A program made the position numbers and the translations under genes. A DNA stretch of 64,000 bases from positions 85,040 through 149,039 of the forward strand of contig CATBCG010000063.1 of NCBI GenBank assembly GCA_949502025.1. Reading direction: 5' to 3'. Source of the stretch: MGBC131033 sp910585655 (GTDB taxonomy: Bacteria; Bacillota; Clostridia; Lachnospirales; Lachnospiraceae). This document shows, in pieces, positions 1 to 7,892 of this stretch; the first letter of the stretch is position 1; each line of letters starts with the position of its first letter. The notes under the pieces were generated by a model that was not told the DNA's origin, searched no databases, and saw only the letters and a list, made by a program, of their open reading frames with translations.

Positions 1-1
1 T

Positions 2-457
2 TCGGATAATCTTTGTTATATGATTGCTGGTATTCTTGAAAAAGTCGAAGAAATGACTGTATTTTTCAATCCGACTGAAAACTCCTATAAACGCTTTGGA
101 CAAAGTAAAGCCCCTGGCTTTATTTCATGGTCAAATGAAAATCGCTCTCAACTAGTTCGTATTCCGGCTGCCGTAGGAGAATACTGCCGTGCAGAACTTC
201 GTTCTCCCGATCCAACTGCCAATCCATATCTTGCGTTTACACTTATGATTTATGCTGGTCTTTATGGGCTTCAAAACAAACTGGATATGCCAAACGCCAC
301 AAATATTAATCTATATAAAGCTGATTCCGAGACTCTGGCAAAATTCAGGAAACTTCCTGCAAACTTGAGTTCGGCGTGCAAAATTGCAGCGACAAGTGAA
401 TTTATCAAAACTCACATATCCGCAGCAATTTTGGATATCTATTGTAAATTGAACTAA
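2..457 (+). CDS. glnA: Glutamine synthetase type I, C-terminal part (5' end outside window)
   Basis: The reading frame is open from base 2, so the gene starts upstream of the window and only about the last 151 residues are seen. The fragment carries the conserved C-terminal GSI block with AELRSPDPTANPYLAF, which belongs to the ATP/glutamate-site end of the family. Glutamine synthetase joins ammonia and glutamate with ATP in the cytoplasm. The stop lies 25 bases before an ANTAR response regulator, a pairing common in Clostridia, and the two are probably co-transcribed. An internal ATG at 20 is not the true start because homology continues through the window edge. Confidence 0.93.
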   Translation, partial: SDNLCYMIAGILEKVEEMTVFFNPTENSYKRFGQSKAPGFISWSNENRSQLVRIPAAVGEYCRAELRSPDPTANPYLAFTLMIYAGLYGLQNKLDMPNATNINLYKADSETLAKFRKLPANLSSACKIAATSEFIKTHISAAILDIYCKLN

Positions 458-482
458 CTGCAAAAGGGAGAGGGGGGACAAA

Positions 483-1067
483 ATGAGTCTCAAAAAACAG
501 ATATATAGTGTTCTAATCGTTTCGGTGTCAGAAAATCTAAATACCGCTCTCACTGCCTTGCTTCCCGAATCCAAATATGCCCCGGTTCATATCGTATCAA
601 GTATCAGTGCTGCAAAAAGAGCTTTTGCTGAACAAGCATATGACTATATAATTATCAACTCACCTTTATCAGATGATATTGGAACACGATTTGCTATAGA
701 TACCTGTAAGTCCAAAGGAACTGTCGTTTTACTTATGATTTGTACAGAACTTCATGCAGAAATATATGATAAAGTTGCCGAACATGGTGTTTTTACACTT
801 CCAAAACCAACCTCAAAGCCAACCATTATTACAGCTCTCAATTGGATGTCAAGTGCAAGAGAACGTCTTCGTAAAACAGAAAAGCAAACTCTCTCTATTG
901 AGAAAAAGATGGAAGAAATTCGCCTTGTCAATCATGCAAAATGGCTTCTTATAAGTGAGGTAAAGATGGCGGAGCCAGATGCACATCACTATATAGAAAA
1001 ACAAGCAATGGATCGTTGTATTTCCAAGCGTGAGATTGCCGAAGAGATCATTAGAACATATTCATAA
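483..1067 (+). CDS. ANTAR-domain response regulator (RNA-binding antiterminator)
   Basis: The protein has 194 residues. An N-terminal receiver-like half (about 8-120) is followed by a coiled stretch and a C-terminal ANTAR three-helix domain (about 135-194, with the typical Ala-rich helix around AMDRCISKREIAEEIIR). ANTAR proteins bind two-hairpin RNA motifs in nascent transcripts and prevent termination. A strong ribosome site (GGGAGAGGGG) precedes the ATG. Directly downstream of the glutamine synthetase gene, its likely role is control of nitrogen assimilation transcripts. The receiver half looks diverged, so phosphorylation is uncertain. No RNA target was identified in the window. Confidence 0.88.
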   Translation: MSLKKQIYSVLIVSVSENLNTALTALLPESKYAPVHIVSSISAAKRAFAEQAYDYIIINSPLSDDIGTRFAIDTCKSKGTVVLLMICTELHAEIYDKVAEHGVFTLPKPTSKPTIITALNWMSSARERLRKTEKQTLSIEKKMEEIRLVNHAKWLLISEVKMAEPDAHHYIEKQAMDRCISKREIAEEIIRTYS

Positions 1068-1092
1068 AAACACTAAATCTAATTAAATTCAC

Positions 1093-1132
1093 AAGGCGAT
1101 ACTTTCATTCATCCATAAAGCATCGCCTTTTT
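1093..1132 (+). terminator. Rho-independent terminator after the glnA-ANTAR unit
   Basis: An 8-bp stem AAGGCGAT (1093-1100) pairs with ATCGCCTT (1122-1129) and runs into a T tract. It lies 25 bases after the ANTAR stop codon. Confidence 0.85.
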
Positions 1133-1215
1133 ACTGCATTTCATTTAACTTTTATAGGAACAATGTACCTTGCATTACTATACTTATAAAACTGTTCCAT
1201 ATAATTCCAAACACT

Positions 1216-1491
1216 TTATTTCTCATGCCTTGGATGTTCCGTCACTGCCTTTGCCGCCATCGTCAGCGCACCGGTAATATCGGAATCAAACTGCACCGAC
1301 ATACTGTGTACTTTCGTCATTGCCTCTCCCTTTTCCGTTACCACGTATTTGGCAGGGAAACGGTTCAGTGCATAGGAAAGCATATCCAGACGGCAGCGTT
1401 CGCATTGGCAGACGTCTAACACATCTTTTAATTCTTCGTATTTCTGTTCTACTAACTGCTCCATCAGATTCGTTAAGACCTGTCGTTCCAT
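1216..1491 (-). CDS. ComFB-family late competence protein
   Basis: A 91-residue protein with the ComFB pattern: N-terminal helix, the Cys pair in VCQCERCRLDMLSYALN, then the strand-rich PAKYVVTEKGEA segment. ComFB proteins are small zinc-site proteins of the competence literature whose molecular role is poorly defined; some cyanobacterial and other bacterial members bind cyclic dinucleotides. The ATG at 1491 is chosen because GGAGG lies 8 bases upstream; a GTG two codons earlier overlaps that site. It follows the ROK gene by 13 bases and is probably in its operon. Confidence 0.82.
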   Translation of the reverse strand: MERQVLTNLMEQLVEQKYEELKDVLDVCQCERCRLDMLSYALNRFPAKYVVTEKGEAMTKVHSMSVQFDSDITGALTMAAKAVTEHPRHEK

Positions 1492-1504
1492 CAGCACATC
1501 CTCC

Positions 1505-2488
1505 TTATAGCATTTCCGGGTGATATTTGGTCAAATAGTGATACATTGCCCCGTACTGGTTGGCGTCGCCTTGGTACTGGCAGCGGACGATCTCCGGCTT
1601 TGGCAGCATATCCGTCAAGTAATTTCCACATTCCAAAAAGGCTTTTTCAATGTCCAGCACTAAACGATCCTGACGGCTGATACCACCTCCGATGGCAATC
1701 CGTTCCGGATCAAAAATACACTGGATGGAACGGAGCATACTGGCGACATCTTTACAGAAAACATCATAAATTTCCACGACATCCGGATCCCCGGCTGCCA
1801 ACAGCTCGAATACTTTAAACCCGTCCATTTCCTGATCCGCTAACGCCGGATCCGGCTCCGCATGCTTCCAGCCTGCCGCTACTCCACTGTTTACATAGAG
1901 GCTGGCAAAATTTTTCAGCGGATATCCCTTTGCTACGGCTACTTTAGAAATAAGAGCCGAAGCGCTGCAGCGAAACTGCGCCGCTCCTGACATCGGCATA
2001 TTCCAATCCAGAGTCAGATACGAAAGCTCTCCTGCCGTCGCATGACCACCTTTGTAAATCTTGCCGTTTTGCAGCAAGCCACCCGCTATCCCGGTGCCAA
2101 AAATCACGACCGCTCCGCAGGTAGCCCCGGCCAGGGCGCCTCCCCAGGCTTCTGCCAACGCACCGCATTTCCCATCGTTTTCGATTACAAAAGGAACGTC
2201 GATACATTCTTCAAATATCTCTTTTAAGTAGCGGTTTATCAAGATGTTGTAATAAGCGCCGCCGCCGGAAAGAAAGGTCGTCTCGGAATCTACAAAGCCA
2301 GGAAAGCTAATCGTCACTCCCTCTACCTGCCCCCGGAACTGCCCATACAGCGCCTTTGTCACCTGAATAAAATTTTCCAACGTGTCAATCGGCGCCGGAA
2401 CCTCGCCTTTTTCATAACGGTTTTTCTGCTCGTCCATCACCGAATATTTGATAAAGGTTCCGCCATAATCCAATACTAAACATTTCAT
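1505..2488 (-). CDS. ROK-family sugar kinase
   Basis: A 327-residue cytoplasmic protein of the ROK (repressor, ORF, kinase) family without a DNA-binding domain, so an enzyme rather than a repressor. Visible are the N-terminal phosphate loop DYGGTFIKYSV, the ENDGKCGALAEAWGG region with the catalytic Asp, and the second phosphate motif IFGTGIAGG. The usual ROK zinc site (Cys-x-Cys-Gly-x-x-Gly-Cys) after the GH motif is missing; the region reads GHATAGELSYLTLDW. The substrate is probably glucose, N-acetylglucosamine or a related hexose and cannot be decided from sequence. It is read from its own promoter and followed by comFB. Confidence 0.85.
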   Translation of the reverse strand: MKCLVLDYGGTFIKYSVMDEQKNRYEKGEVPAPIDTLENFIQVTKALYGQFRGQVEGVTISFPGFVDSETTFLSGGGAYYNILINRYLKEIFEECIDVPFVIENDGKCGALAEAWGGALAGATCGAVVIFGTGIAGGLLQNGKIYKGGHATAGELSYLTLDWNMPMSGAAQFRCSASALISKVAVAKGYPLKNFASLYVNSGVAAGWKHAEPDPALADQEMDGFKVFELLAAGDPDVVEIYDVFCKDVASMLRSIQCIFDPERIAIGGGISRQDRLVLDIEKAFLECGNYLTDMLPKPEIVRCQYQGDANQYGAMYHYLTKYHPEML

Positions 2489-2536
2489 AGGTACGCTTCC
2501 TCCTTAGGGATGATATTCTATTCTCTTCTGCTTTCT

Positions 2537-2565
2537 ATTGTAATCAACTTTTGTAGATTTTTCAA
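2537..2565 (-). promoter_or_regulatory. Sigma-A-type promoter of the ROK gene
   Basis: On the minus strand a -35 TTGAAA (2565-2560) and a -10 TACAAT (2542-2537) are separated by 17 bases. The -10 lies about 50 bases before the ROK start codon. Confidence 0.65.
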
Positions 2566-2594
2566 TATAAACCTAACTTTTTCGTAAAATCCTC

Positions 2595-2957
2595 CTACCT
2601 CGGCGTCCTGACTTCAATCAAGTGACCGTCCAAATCATAAAAACGTACCATGCTCCCTCCCCCGTCAGAAGCGATTGGCAGATTTACATAGGAAGTGGAA
2701 GGATACTGTATTTTTAGCTTTTGAATAAAGGCTTCTATATCGCGTTCTTCAAAATACAACTCACAGGAATTGTTTTCCGGGACAATCTCCTTTCCCAAAC
2801 ACTCTTTCCAGGGCTTTTCCTCCTGCAGCACCAGTCCTTCGGTTAAGATTAGATTGCCGTCCTGCTCCAATACCCGCTCCAGCCCAAACAGGTCATGATA
2901 AAATTTTCTGGACGCTTCTATATCTTTTACAACAATAACGATATTTTTTAACTTCAC
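2595..2957 (-). CDS. VOC-family (glyoxalase/bleomycin-resistance fold) protein
   Basis: A 120-residue single VOC domain made of two beta-alpha-beta-beta-beta halves. The first opens with KNIVIVVKDIEASRKFYHDLFGL and the second ends with VRFYDLDGHLIEVR, which keeps the C-terminal Glu typical of the metal site. The family includes glyoxalase I, dioxygenases and drug-binding proteins; the reaction here cannot be inferred. The start is GTG at 2957 with a purine-rich GAGGAGGGG upstream. The gene is alone between its neighbours' promoters. Confidence 0.78.
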   Translation of the reverse strand: MKLKNIVIVVKDIEASRKFYHDLFGLERVLEQDGNLILTEGLVLQEEKPWKECLGKEIVPENNSCELYFEERDIEAFIQKLKIQYPSTSYVNLPIASDGGGSMVRFYDLDGHLIEVRTPR

Positions 2958-3069
2958 CTTCTATCCCCTCCTCATCCAATTTATCTTTATGACCGGTATA
3001 ACCTCTTCAACAGTATAGCATAGATTTTCGTACATGAAAAGTGAAAACCATAAATTCTATCCGGCACTA

Positions 3070-3104
3070 TAAAAGCCGGGAATCCTTGGTTTTGATTCCC
3101 GGCT
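3070..3104 (-). terminator. Rho-independent terminator after the XRE/zinc-ribbon gene
   Basis: A perfect 11-bp inverted repeat, AGCCGGGAATC at 3074-3084 and GATTCCCGGCT at 3094-3104, is followed on the minus strand by TTTT. It starts 10 bases after the stop codon of the XRE gene. Confidence 0.88.
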
Positions 3105-3113
3105 CGCCGCTTC

Positions 3114-3566
3114 TTAACTCTTTGCCCAATGCTTTAGTTTTGGTAGTTCCTTTGCGAAATGCTCCCTAGCCTGTTCGGGAGGGAAGCTTTCGTTTGACAT
3201 ATGTTCTGTCAGAAAATCCAACAGCTCTTCCATCGTACCATAGATAAATCTGCCGTCGGTATAACACCATTTGCAGTAGTCCTCGTTAAAACTGCCGTCG
3301 GGCTCCCGGCTGATGGAGTCATCCTCTAAAGGCATCCCGCAGCACTGACAGACCAGATGCAGAGGCGATCCTAAAAGCGTATTGACGGATACGCCAAACA
3401 GCATAGAAAGCTGTTTTAGGGTATTGGTATCCGGTATCGTATCGCCATGCTCCCAGCGGCTTACCGCCTGCCTCGTAACAAATAATTTTTCTGCCAATTC
3501 GTTTTGCGAAAGCCCCATCTTTTTCCGAAACTGCGCAATAATCTCTTTTGTTTCTACAGATTCCAT
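3114..3566 (-). CDS. XRE-type transcriptional regulator with C-terminal zinc-ribbon domain
   Basis: A 150-residue protein in two parts. Residues about 8-65 form a Cro/C1 helix-turn-helix (MGLSQNELAEKLFVTRQAVS). Residues about 72-145 hold a putative zinc-ribbon domain with CQCCGMPL and a second pair in YCKWCYTDG, ending in a conserved HFAKELPKLKHW helix. The combination is known in Clostridia but the regulated genes are not. GGGAG lies eight bases before the ATG. It is transcribed alone, with a terminator after it, and lies just upstream of the solute-binding protein's 3' end in the same orientation. Confidence 0.85.
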   Translation of the reverse strand: MESVETKEIIAQFRKKMGLSQNELAEKLFVTRQAVSRWEHGDTIPDTNTLKQLSMLFGVSVNTLLGSPLHLVCQCCGMPLEDDSISREPDGSFNEDYCKWCYTDGRFIYGTMEELLDFLTEHMSNESFPPEQAREHFAKELPKLKHWAKS

Positions 3567-3666
3567 ATTGTTTGCTCCCTTCGTGGTAAACTTGCTCTTA
3601 TGTTTTTGTTTCTATAACAGCATGATACCACTTTCAGACGCAAAAGAAAAGCAACGGCTTGTTGCC

Positions 3667-5382
3667 TTACCGGGCGTTATAACGATCCAACGCTGCCTGT
3701 TTTAACGCTACGCAGCCTTCGATATCCATTGCTTTAATCCCATCGACAAAAGCGTCAAATTCTGCTAATGGCTTTGATCCGGTAATAAATTTCACGGTAT
3801 TTTCCTGAACAAAGGTCTGGATATCAATATAAGAGGAATTAAAGCGGCTGCCTTCCTCGGCGGTCATGCTCATTTTATCCGGAAGCTTTAAAGAAATACC
3901 ATCCTTTGCCCAGGTACGACCTGCTTCAAAGAACGAATCATCCTGCACCTGGAATTCCTTCGTATAGTCAAATGCGCCGACTCCCTGCCCGCGTCCTACC
4001 AGGTAATGCGCGTCTACCGGAGTATAACCGTCCGGATTCTGCATAACCCATTCATTGTATTCTGCAATACCCGTCTCTGGGTTGATGGTATAGGTTTCTC
4101 CCTCTACCCCATAGTAGTTTAACAGCGTCGCTTCTCTGGTAAACTGGTAATCCAGCCAGCGGATCGCCAGCTCTACATTTTTACAGCTTGTAGAAATCGC
4201 AAACGCCTCCCGTACCGGATTGTTGACATTTCTTGCCTGCGCAACTTCTCCCTTGTTTAAAACAGGAGCCTGCACTCCTTCTAAAAAGAAATCCTCATCC
4301 TCGCTTAAACCGTTTAATGCAAAGAAATTTGCCGAAGCAATAAAATGCCCCCGCCCTGCTCCGGTCTTTCCGGTAGCGGAATAATCATTCGGCATAAATA
4401 CGCCCGCGTTGTTTGACATAAAGTTCGGATCGATTAAGCCTTTGTTATACCAGTCATTCATCAGCGTCAGATATTCCTTATACTCTGGCTGAATCGGTCC
4501 GTACATCACCTGACCGTCCTTCTGGTAAAATTCCGATAAAATGCCGTAAGCAGAAATAAAATATCCCTCGTCCTGCTGCGTGCCAATCGTATTGCCGCCG
4601 TCAATAATACCGTTAGAACCGATCATCAGCGGAGCTTCCGCCCCTTTTTCCTCCTTAAAAGCCGTCAGCATCTTTTCCCAATCTTCGATGGTAACAGGTG
4701 TTTCCATATTCAAATCCTGCAGCCAGTCGCGCCGAATCATAAGACCTGCCCATGGATTTTCGGCGTCCAGTTCTGCAAAATTGTTGGTTGCCATCGCATA
4801 AATCGCATAAATATTGCCTCTGTCGGTTATCGTATCCTTGCGGATGACCTCATTGCTTAAAAATTTACTGTAATTCGGCATATATTCTTCATTGACATAA
4901 TCGTTGAGCTTGACAAAAACACCTTCTTCGATTCCGGCGTCTCCGCCGCCCGGATATCCAAAGTCCAGCATCATATCCGGATGGTTTCCGCTGGCTAACA
5001 TCAGGGCAAATTTTTCCGTCGCCTCTGCGGATGTTACCGGAAAATAGTCGATATGAACGTTGGTCAGTTCTTCCATTTTCTTTGCTCCTGGCGTTTCATT
5101 CGGTGTTTCAATATAACTGTTTGACCAGACAAACCAGAACGAAAGCGTTTGCTTTTCTTCACATAACGGCAGGCTGTCCGTTTCCTTGCCGTCGTCCGGA
5201 TTCGTTCCTTCGGTGTTTTCTTTTTCGGTCTCTTCCTCCGTATTCTCCCCGTTTCCTCCTGTCTGTGTTTCGGAAGGCGGCGTCTTATCGCTTTCCTGAC
5301 CGGATTTTTTTCCACATCCGGCTGCTGCCAGAGAAAGCATCAGCACCAATACCAATAACATTGCCGTTGTTCTTTTTTTCAT
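3667..5382 (-). CDS. Extracellular solute-binding lipoprotein of an ABC importer (family 1, oligosaccharide type)
   Basis: A 571-residue lipoprotein. The N-terminus has KKR, a hydrophobic core and the lipobox LAAAGC with the acylated Cys at residue 23, then an acidic Glu/Thr/Asn linker to about residue 70. The rest is a type I periplasmic-binding fold similar to the large LplA-like binding proteins that work with two permeases and a shared MsmK-type ATPase. It captures a carbohydrate or glycan at the cell surface. GGAGG precedes the ATG. No permease gene lies next to it, which is unusual for this family; the divergent AraC sensor at 5809 is its probable regulator. Confidence 0.9.
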   Translation of the reverse strand: MKKRTTAMLLVLVLMLSLAAAGCGKKSGQESDKTPPSETQTGGNGENTEEETEKENTEGTNPDDGKETDSLPLCEEKQTLSFWFVWSNSYIETPNETPGAKKMEELTNVHIDYFPVTSAEATEKFALMLASGNHPDMMLDFGYPGGGDAGIEEGVFVKLNDYVNEEYMPNYSKFLSNEVIRKDTITDRGNIYAIYAMATNNFAELDAENPWAGLMIRRDWLQDLNMETPVTIEDWEKMLTAFKEEKGAEAPLMIGSNGIIDGGNTIGTQQDEGYFISAYGILSEFYQKDGQVMYGPIQPEYKEYLTLMNDWYNKGLIDPNFMSNNAGVFMPNDYSATGKTGAGRGHFIASANFFALNGLSEDEDFFLEGVQAPVLNKGEVAQARNVNNPVREAFAISTSCKNVELAIRWLDYQFTREATLLNYYGVEGETYTINPETGIAEYNEWVMQNPDGYTPVDAHYLVGRGQGVGAFDYTKEFQVQDDSFFEAGRTWAKDGISLKLPDKMSMTAEEGSRFNSSYIDIQTFVQENTVKFITGSKPLAEFDAFVDGIKAMDIEGCVALKQAALDRYNAR

Positions 5383-5808
5383 AACTGCCTCCTGTTCTGC
5401 CGGTTCTTCTTTCCGGCTGTTTTTTGTACGTTTGTACGAAAGCTTCCCGTGAATACCTGCAACTGTCTTGTATACTCACATTGTGTTCCGCCTTCTTTAC
5501 TGTACTACCAAAACCAGCCTTACGGAAAGAGCAAAGCTTTCGTATCGGTCGCTTTTTGTTGAAAAAATCGCCCTACCGCGTATTTTTTAGCGAAATTGAA
5601 AAAAAAGCAGTTCTTTTTTCTGTTCTGGCGGGGAAATGTATAGTATAATGGGAGGGAAAAAAGAGACCTTATGTCCTATTTTTCATTCCAAAATCCTCCG
5701 TTTTTTTCCAGTTACGCCAGCTATCGGAGGCTCCTGACAGCCCGCTGCCCAAACAGAACTCTACGATAGCTGTCCTTACGATCAGCAAAACCAAAAGGAG
5801 AACCCATT
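5383..5808. promoter_or_regulatory. Divergent regulatory region between solute-binding protein and AraC sensor
   Basis: This 426-bp gap has no gene. Next to the binding-protein gene there is a tandem TTTGTACG repeat (about 5425-5440), the type of site an AraC regulator could bind, and no good -35 for that gene, as expected of an activated promoter. On the plus side a TATAAT at 5644-5649 is a candidate -10 for the AraC gene. Between it and the start lies a hairpin, CAGCTATCG (5718-5726) with CGATAGCTG (5764-5772), enclosing 37 bases. Confidence 0.5.
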
Positions 5809-7881
5809 ATGATAAAGCTAACACATAACCTTTTTTCCCGTTACTTTTTCCGCTATTTTCGTATTATTCTTATCCCTTTAGCGGCAGGCATCGCCATCTA
5901 CGGCGCCTTACTGCATCATTCTGCCACTCTTTCCGACAAACAGTTTTTACATGCCTCCCACAGCATCGCCGCACGGGTGGAACATGCCTTTTCCGACATC
6001 AAGCAGGTAGCGGATATCCTGCTTTCCGATGCTTCTCTCGTTTCCCTTTCCCGTTTAACTGAAATCATGCCGCAAAACCTGGATCACTGTCAAAAGCTTT
6101 CTCAGATCCAAAAAAAGCTTTCCCTGATGCAGCATACCAACGGCTACATAGATTCTATCCAGCTTTTGTTTCAGGAAAGCCAGCTTTATCTGACAGAATC
6201 CGTCTGCTATACGATCAACTCCTCTTCCAGTCTCCCGGTACTGGCTAACCGAATGGGCGAGGAAGCCTGTCAGCTTTTTTTAGAAAAAACAGCAGGAACA
6301 AGCCGGCTTTTGTTTCCTTCTTCTTTTGGGGAAACCCGTCTGTACAATGGCTTTTATTATCTGCAAAAACGCACTACCTCGACCGGACACCAAGTCACTC
6401 TTTTGTTTGAACTGAATAAATCTGCCCTGCGCAGTCAGATGTCTGCGGAAAATCTTTCCTGCCTTTTATACCAGGAAAACGGCTTTTTTTCTTCTGAACT
6501 ACAGCCTACCTCTTTTTCCGAGACTCTTCCTCTTTCCTTAGAGCAGGAAACCGGAAAAACCTTTTCTTGTTCCTGGCAGGAGGACTGTTATGGCATTTTG
6601 CTTTCGCCAGACGCCCAAAACCTCTATTCTCTTCTGGTTTTTATTCCAGGAGCCGTCTATCATTCGGATTGGCTTTACCTGAATCTGGCTGGCGTATTAT
6701 ATATTCTGTTTTGCCTTTCTGTCGGCACCTTTGCTTCTTATCTGATGGCAAAAAAGAGTGTTACACCCATTGCCAATATGCTGGCAAGCTTAGGGGCTGC
6801 TTCCGGTCAGGATCGCTACCAGGATGAACTAAAATTAATTGAGGATTCTTTAAAAGAGCTGCAGCACAGCAACCGGCAATACCGTTCCAATATGAATCAT
6901 TACCAAAGCTACTTACAAAACGACTGCCTTGTCCGCCTGCTAAAACAGCGTTCCTATTCCAACCCTATGGACTTACAGCAATATCAGCAGTTTTTGGCTA
7001 CTTTGCAGGCAGAACGCTACTTGCTGTTAGGCTTTGAATTAGAAGATGCTTCGGATTTGTTTTTTGATTCCTCCGGTCAGGAAGCCGATATGGCTTCCCA
7101 AATGCAGGATATGATTTTTTTTGTACTGCAAAACGTAGGGAATGAATTGTTAAGCGAAGAATTTCAGACTTATTTCGGTGATATTGACGGGCATCTTGTC
7201 TGCCTGCTTGGCTCCTTTCAGCCGGAAGCCGATACTCTGGCGCTTTTACAAAAAGCCCTTTCCGACCTGATTTATTTTTGCAAACAGAAGTTTAACGTTT
7301 CCATTGCCGTCTGTATTTCAGAATCAGTGTCTGAAAACGCACAGATTCCAAAAACATGGCTTCAAGTACAGGAAATCATTCATTACCGGAACCTGGTCGG
7401 CTCTGAACGTTATATTTTACGTTACTCGGATCTTACGCCGGACGATTCCTCCGAGGAGGATACGATCAGCACGATCGTCCAGGCGCTTTACCGCCTGGAT
7501 TATCAGGAAGCGCTAACCAGGCTCTCCGAACTATGCCCTGCCAAGAAAAAACCAGAGGAACGAACGGTTTCGGCAGAAGTCTGGGATTATATTCAAAGCA
7601 ATTATACAGACCAGAACCTTTCCGCCGGTCAGATTGCCGAGCATTTTCATATGAGTCCCTCCGGGCTTTCTCAGATATACAAACGGGATACCGGAAGGGG
7701 CATCCTTGACGATATTCATTATTGCCGTGTCCAGCACGCCAAGGAGCTGCTGGCGCAAAATATGACCATTCAAAACGCCGCTTCCCTTTCCGGCTATTAC
7801 CATACCCGACCGATGGTAGAAGCCTTTAAACGGATCGAAGGTGTAACGCCGTCGGAGTATCGGAGAAAGCATTCCGGGTAG
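5809..7881 (+). CDS. Membrane-anchored AraC-family transcriptional regulator with extracytoplasmic sensor
   Basis: A 690-residue protein. A membrane segment near 13-33, a sensor region outside the membrane to about 283, a second membrane segment near 287-308, a cytoplasmic linker region, and an AraC/HTH_18 DNA-binding domain in the last 100 residues (LSAGQIAEHFHMSPSGLSQI; second helix-turn-helix near NAASLSGYYH). Such proteins act as one-component sensors for sugar or glycan ABC importers in Clostridia. The ATG is preceded by AAAAGGAGAA. Its divergence from the solute-binding gene points to that gene as its target. It ends 11 bases from the convergent hscC-like gene. Confidence 0.9.
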   Translation: MIKLTHNLFSRYFFRYFRIILIPLAAGIAIYGALLHHSATLSDKQFLHASHSIAARVEHAFSDIKQVADILLSDASLVSLSRLTEIMPQNLDHCQKLSQIQKKLSLMQHTNGYIDSIQLLFQESQLYLTESVCYTINSSSSLPVLANRMGEEACQLFLEKTAGTSRLLFPSSFGETRLYNGFYYLQKRTTSTGHQVTLLFELNKSALRSQMSAENLSCLLYQENGFFSSELQPTSFSETLPLSLEQETGKTFSCSWQEDCYGILLSPDAQNLYSLLVFIPGAVYHSDWLYLNLAGVLYILFCLSVGTFASYLMAKKSVTPIANMLASLGAASGQDRYQDELKLIEDSLKELQHSNRQYRSNMNHYQSYLQNDCLVRLLKQRSYSNPMDLQQYQQFLATLQAERYLLLGFELEDASDLFFDSSGQEADMASQMQDMIFFVLQNVGNELLSEEFQTYFGDIDGHLVCLLGSFQPEADTLALLQKALSDLIYFCKQKFNVSIAVCISESVSENAQIPKTWLQVQEIIHYRNLVGSERYILRYSDLTPDDSSEEDTISTIVQALYRLDYQEALTRLSELCPAKKKPEERTVSAEVWDYIQSNYTDQNLSAGQIAEHFHMSPSGLSQIYKRDTGRGILDDIHYCRVQHAKELLAQNMTIQNAASLSGYYHTRPMVEAFKRIEGVTPSEYRRKHSG

Positions 7882-7892
7882 GAAATTTTTAA

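Noticed and set aside
5138..5156. A sequence similar to a catabolite (CcpA) cre site, CGAAAGCGTTTGCT
   Set aside because: One base off the consensus and inside the coding start of the binding protein; too weak without other support.
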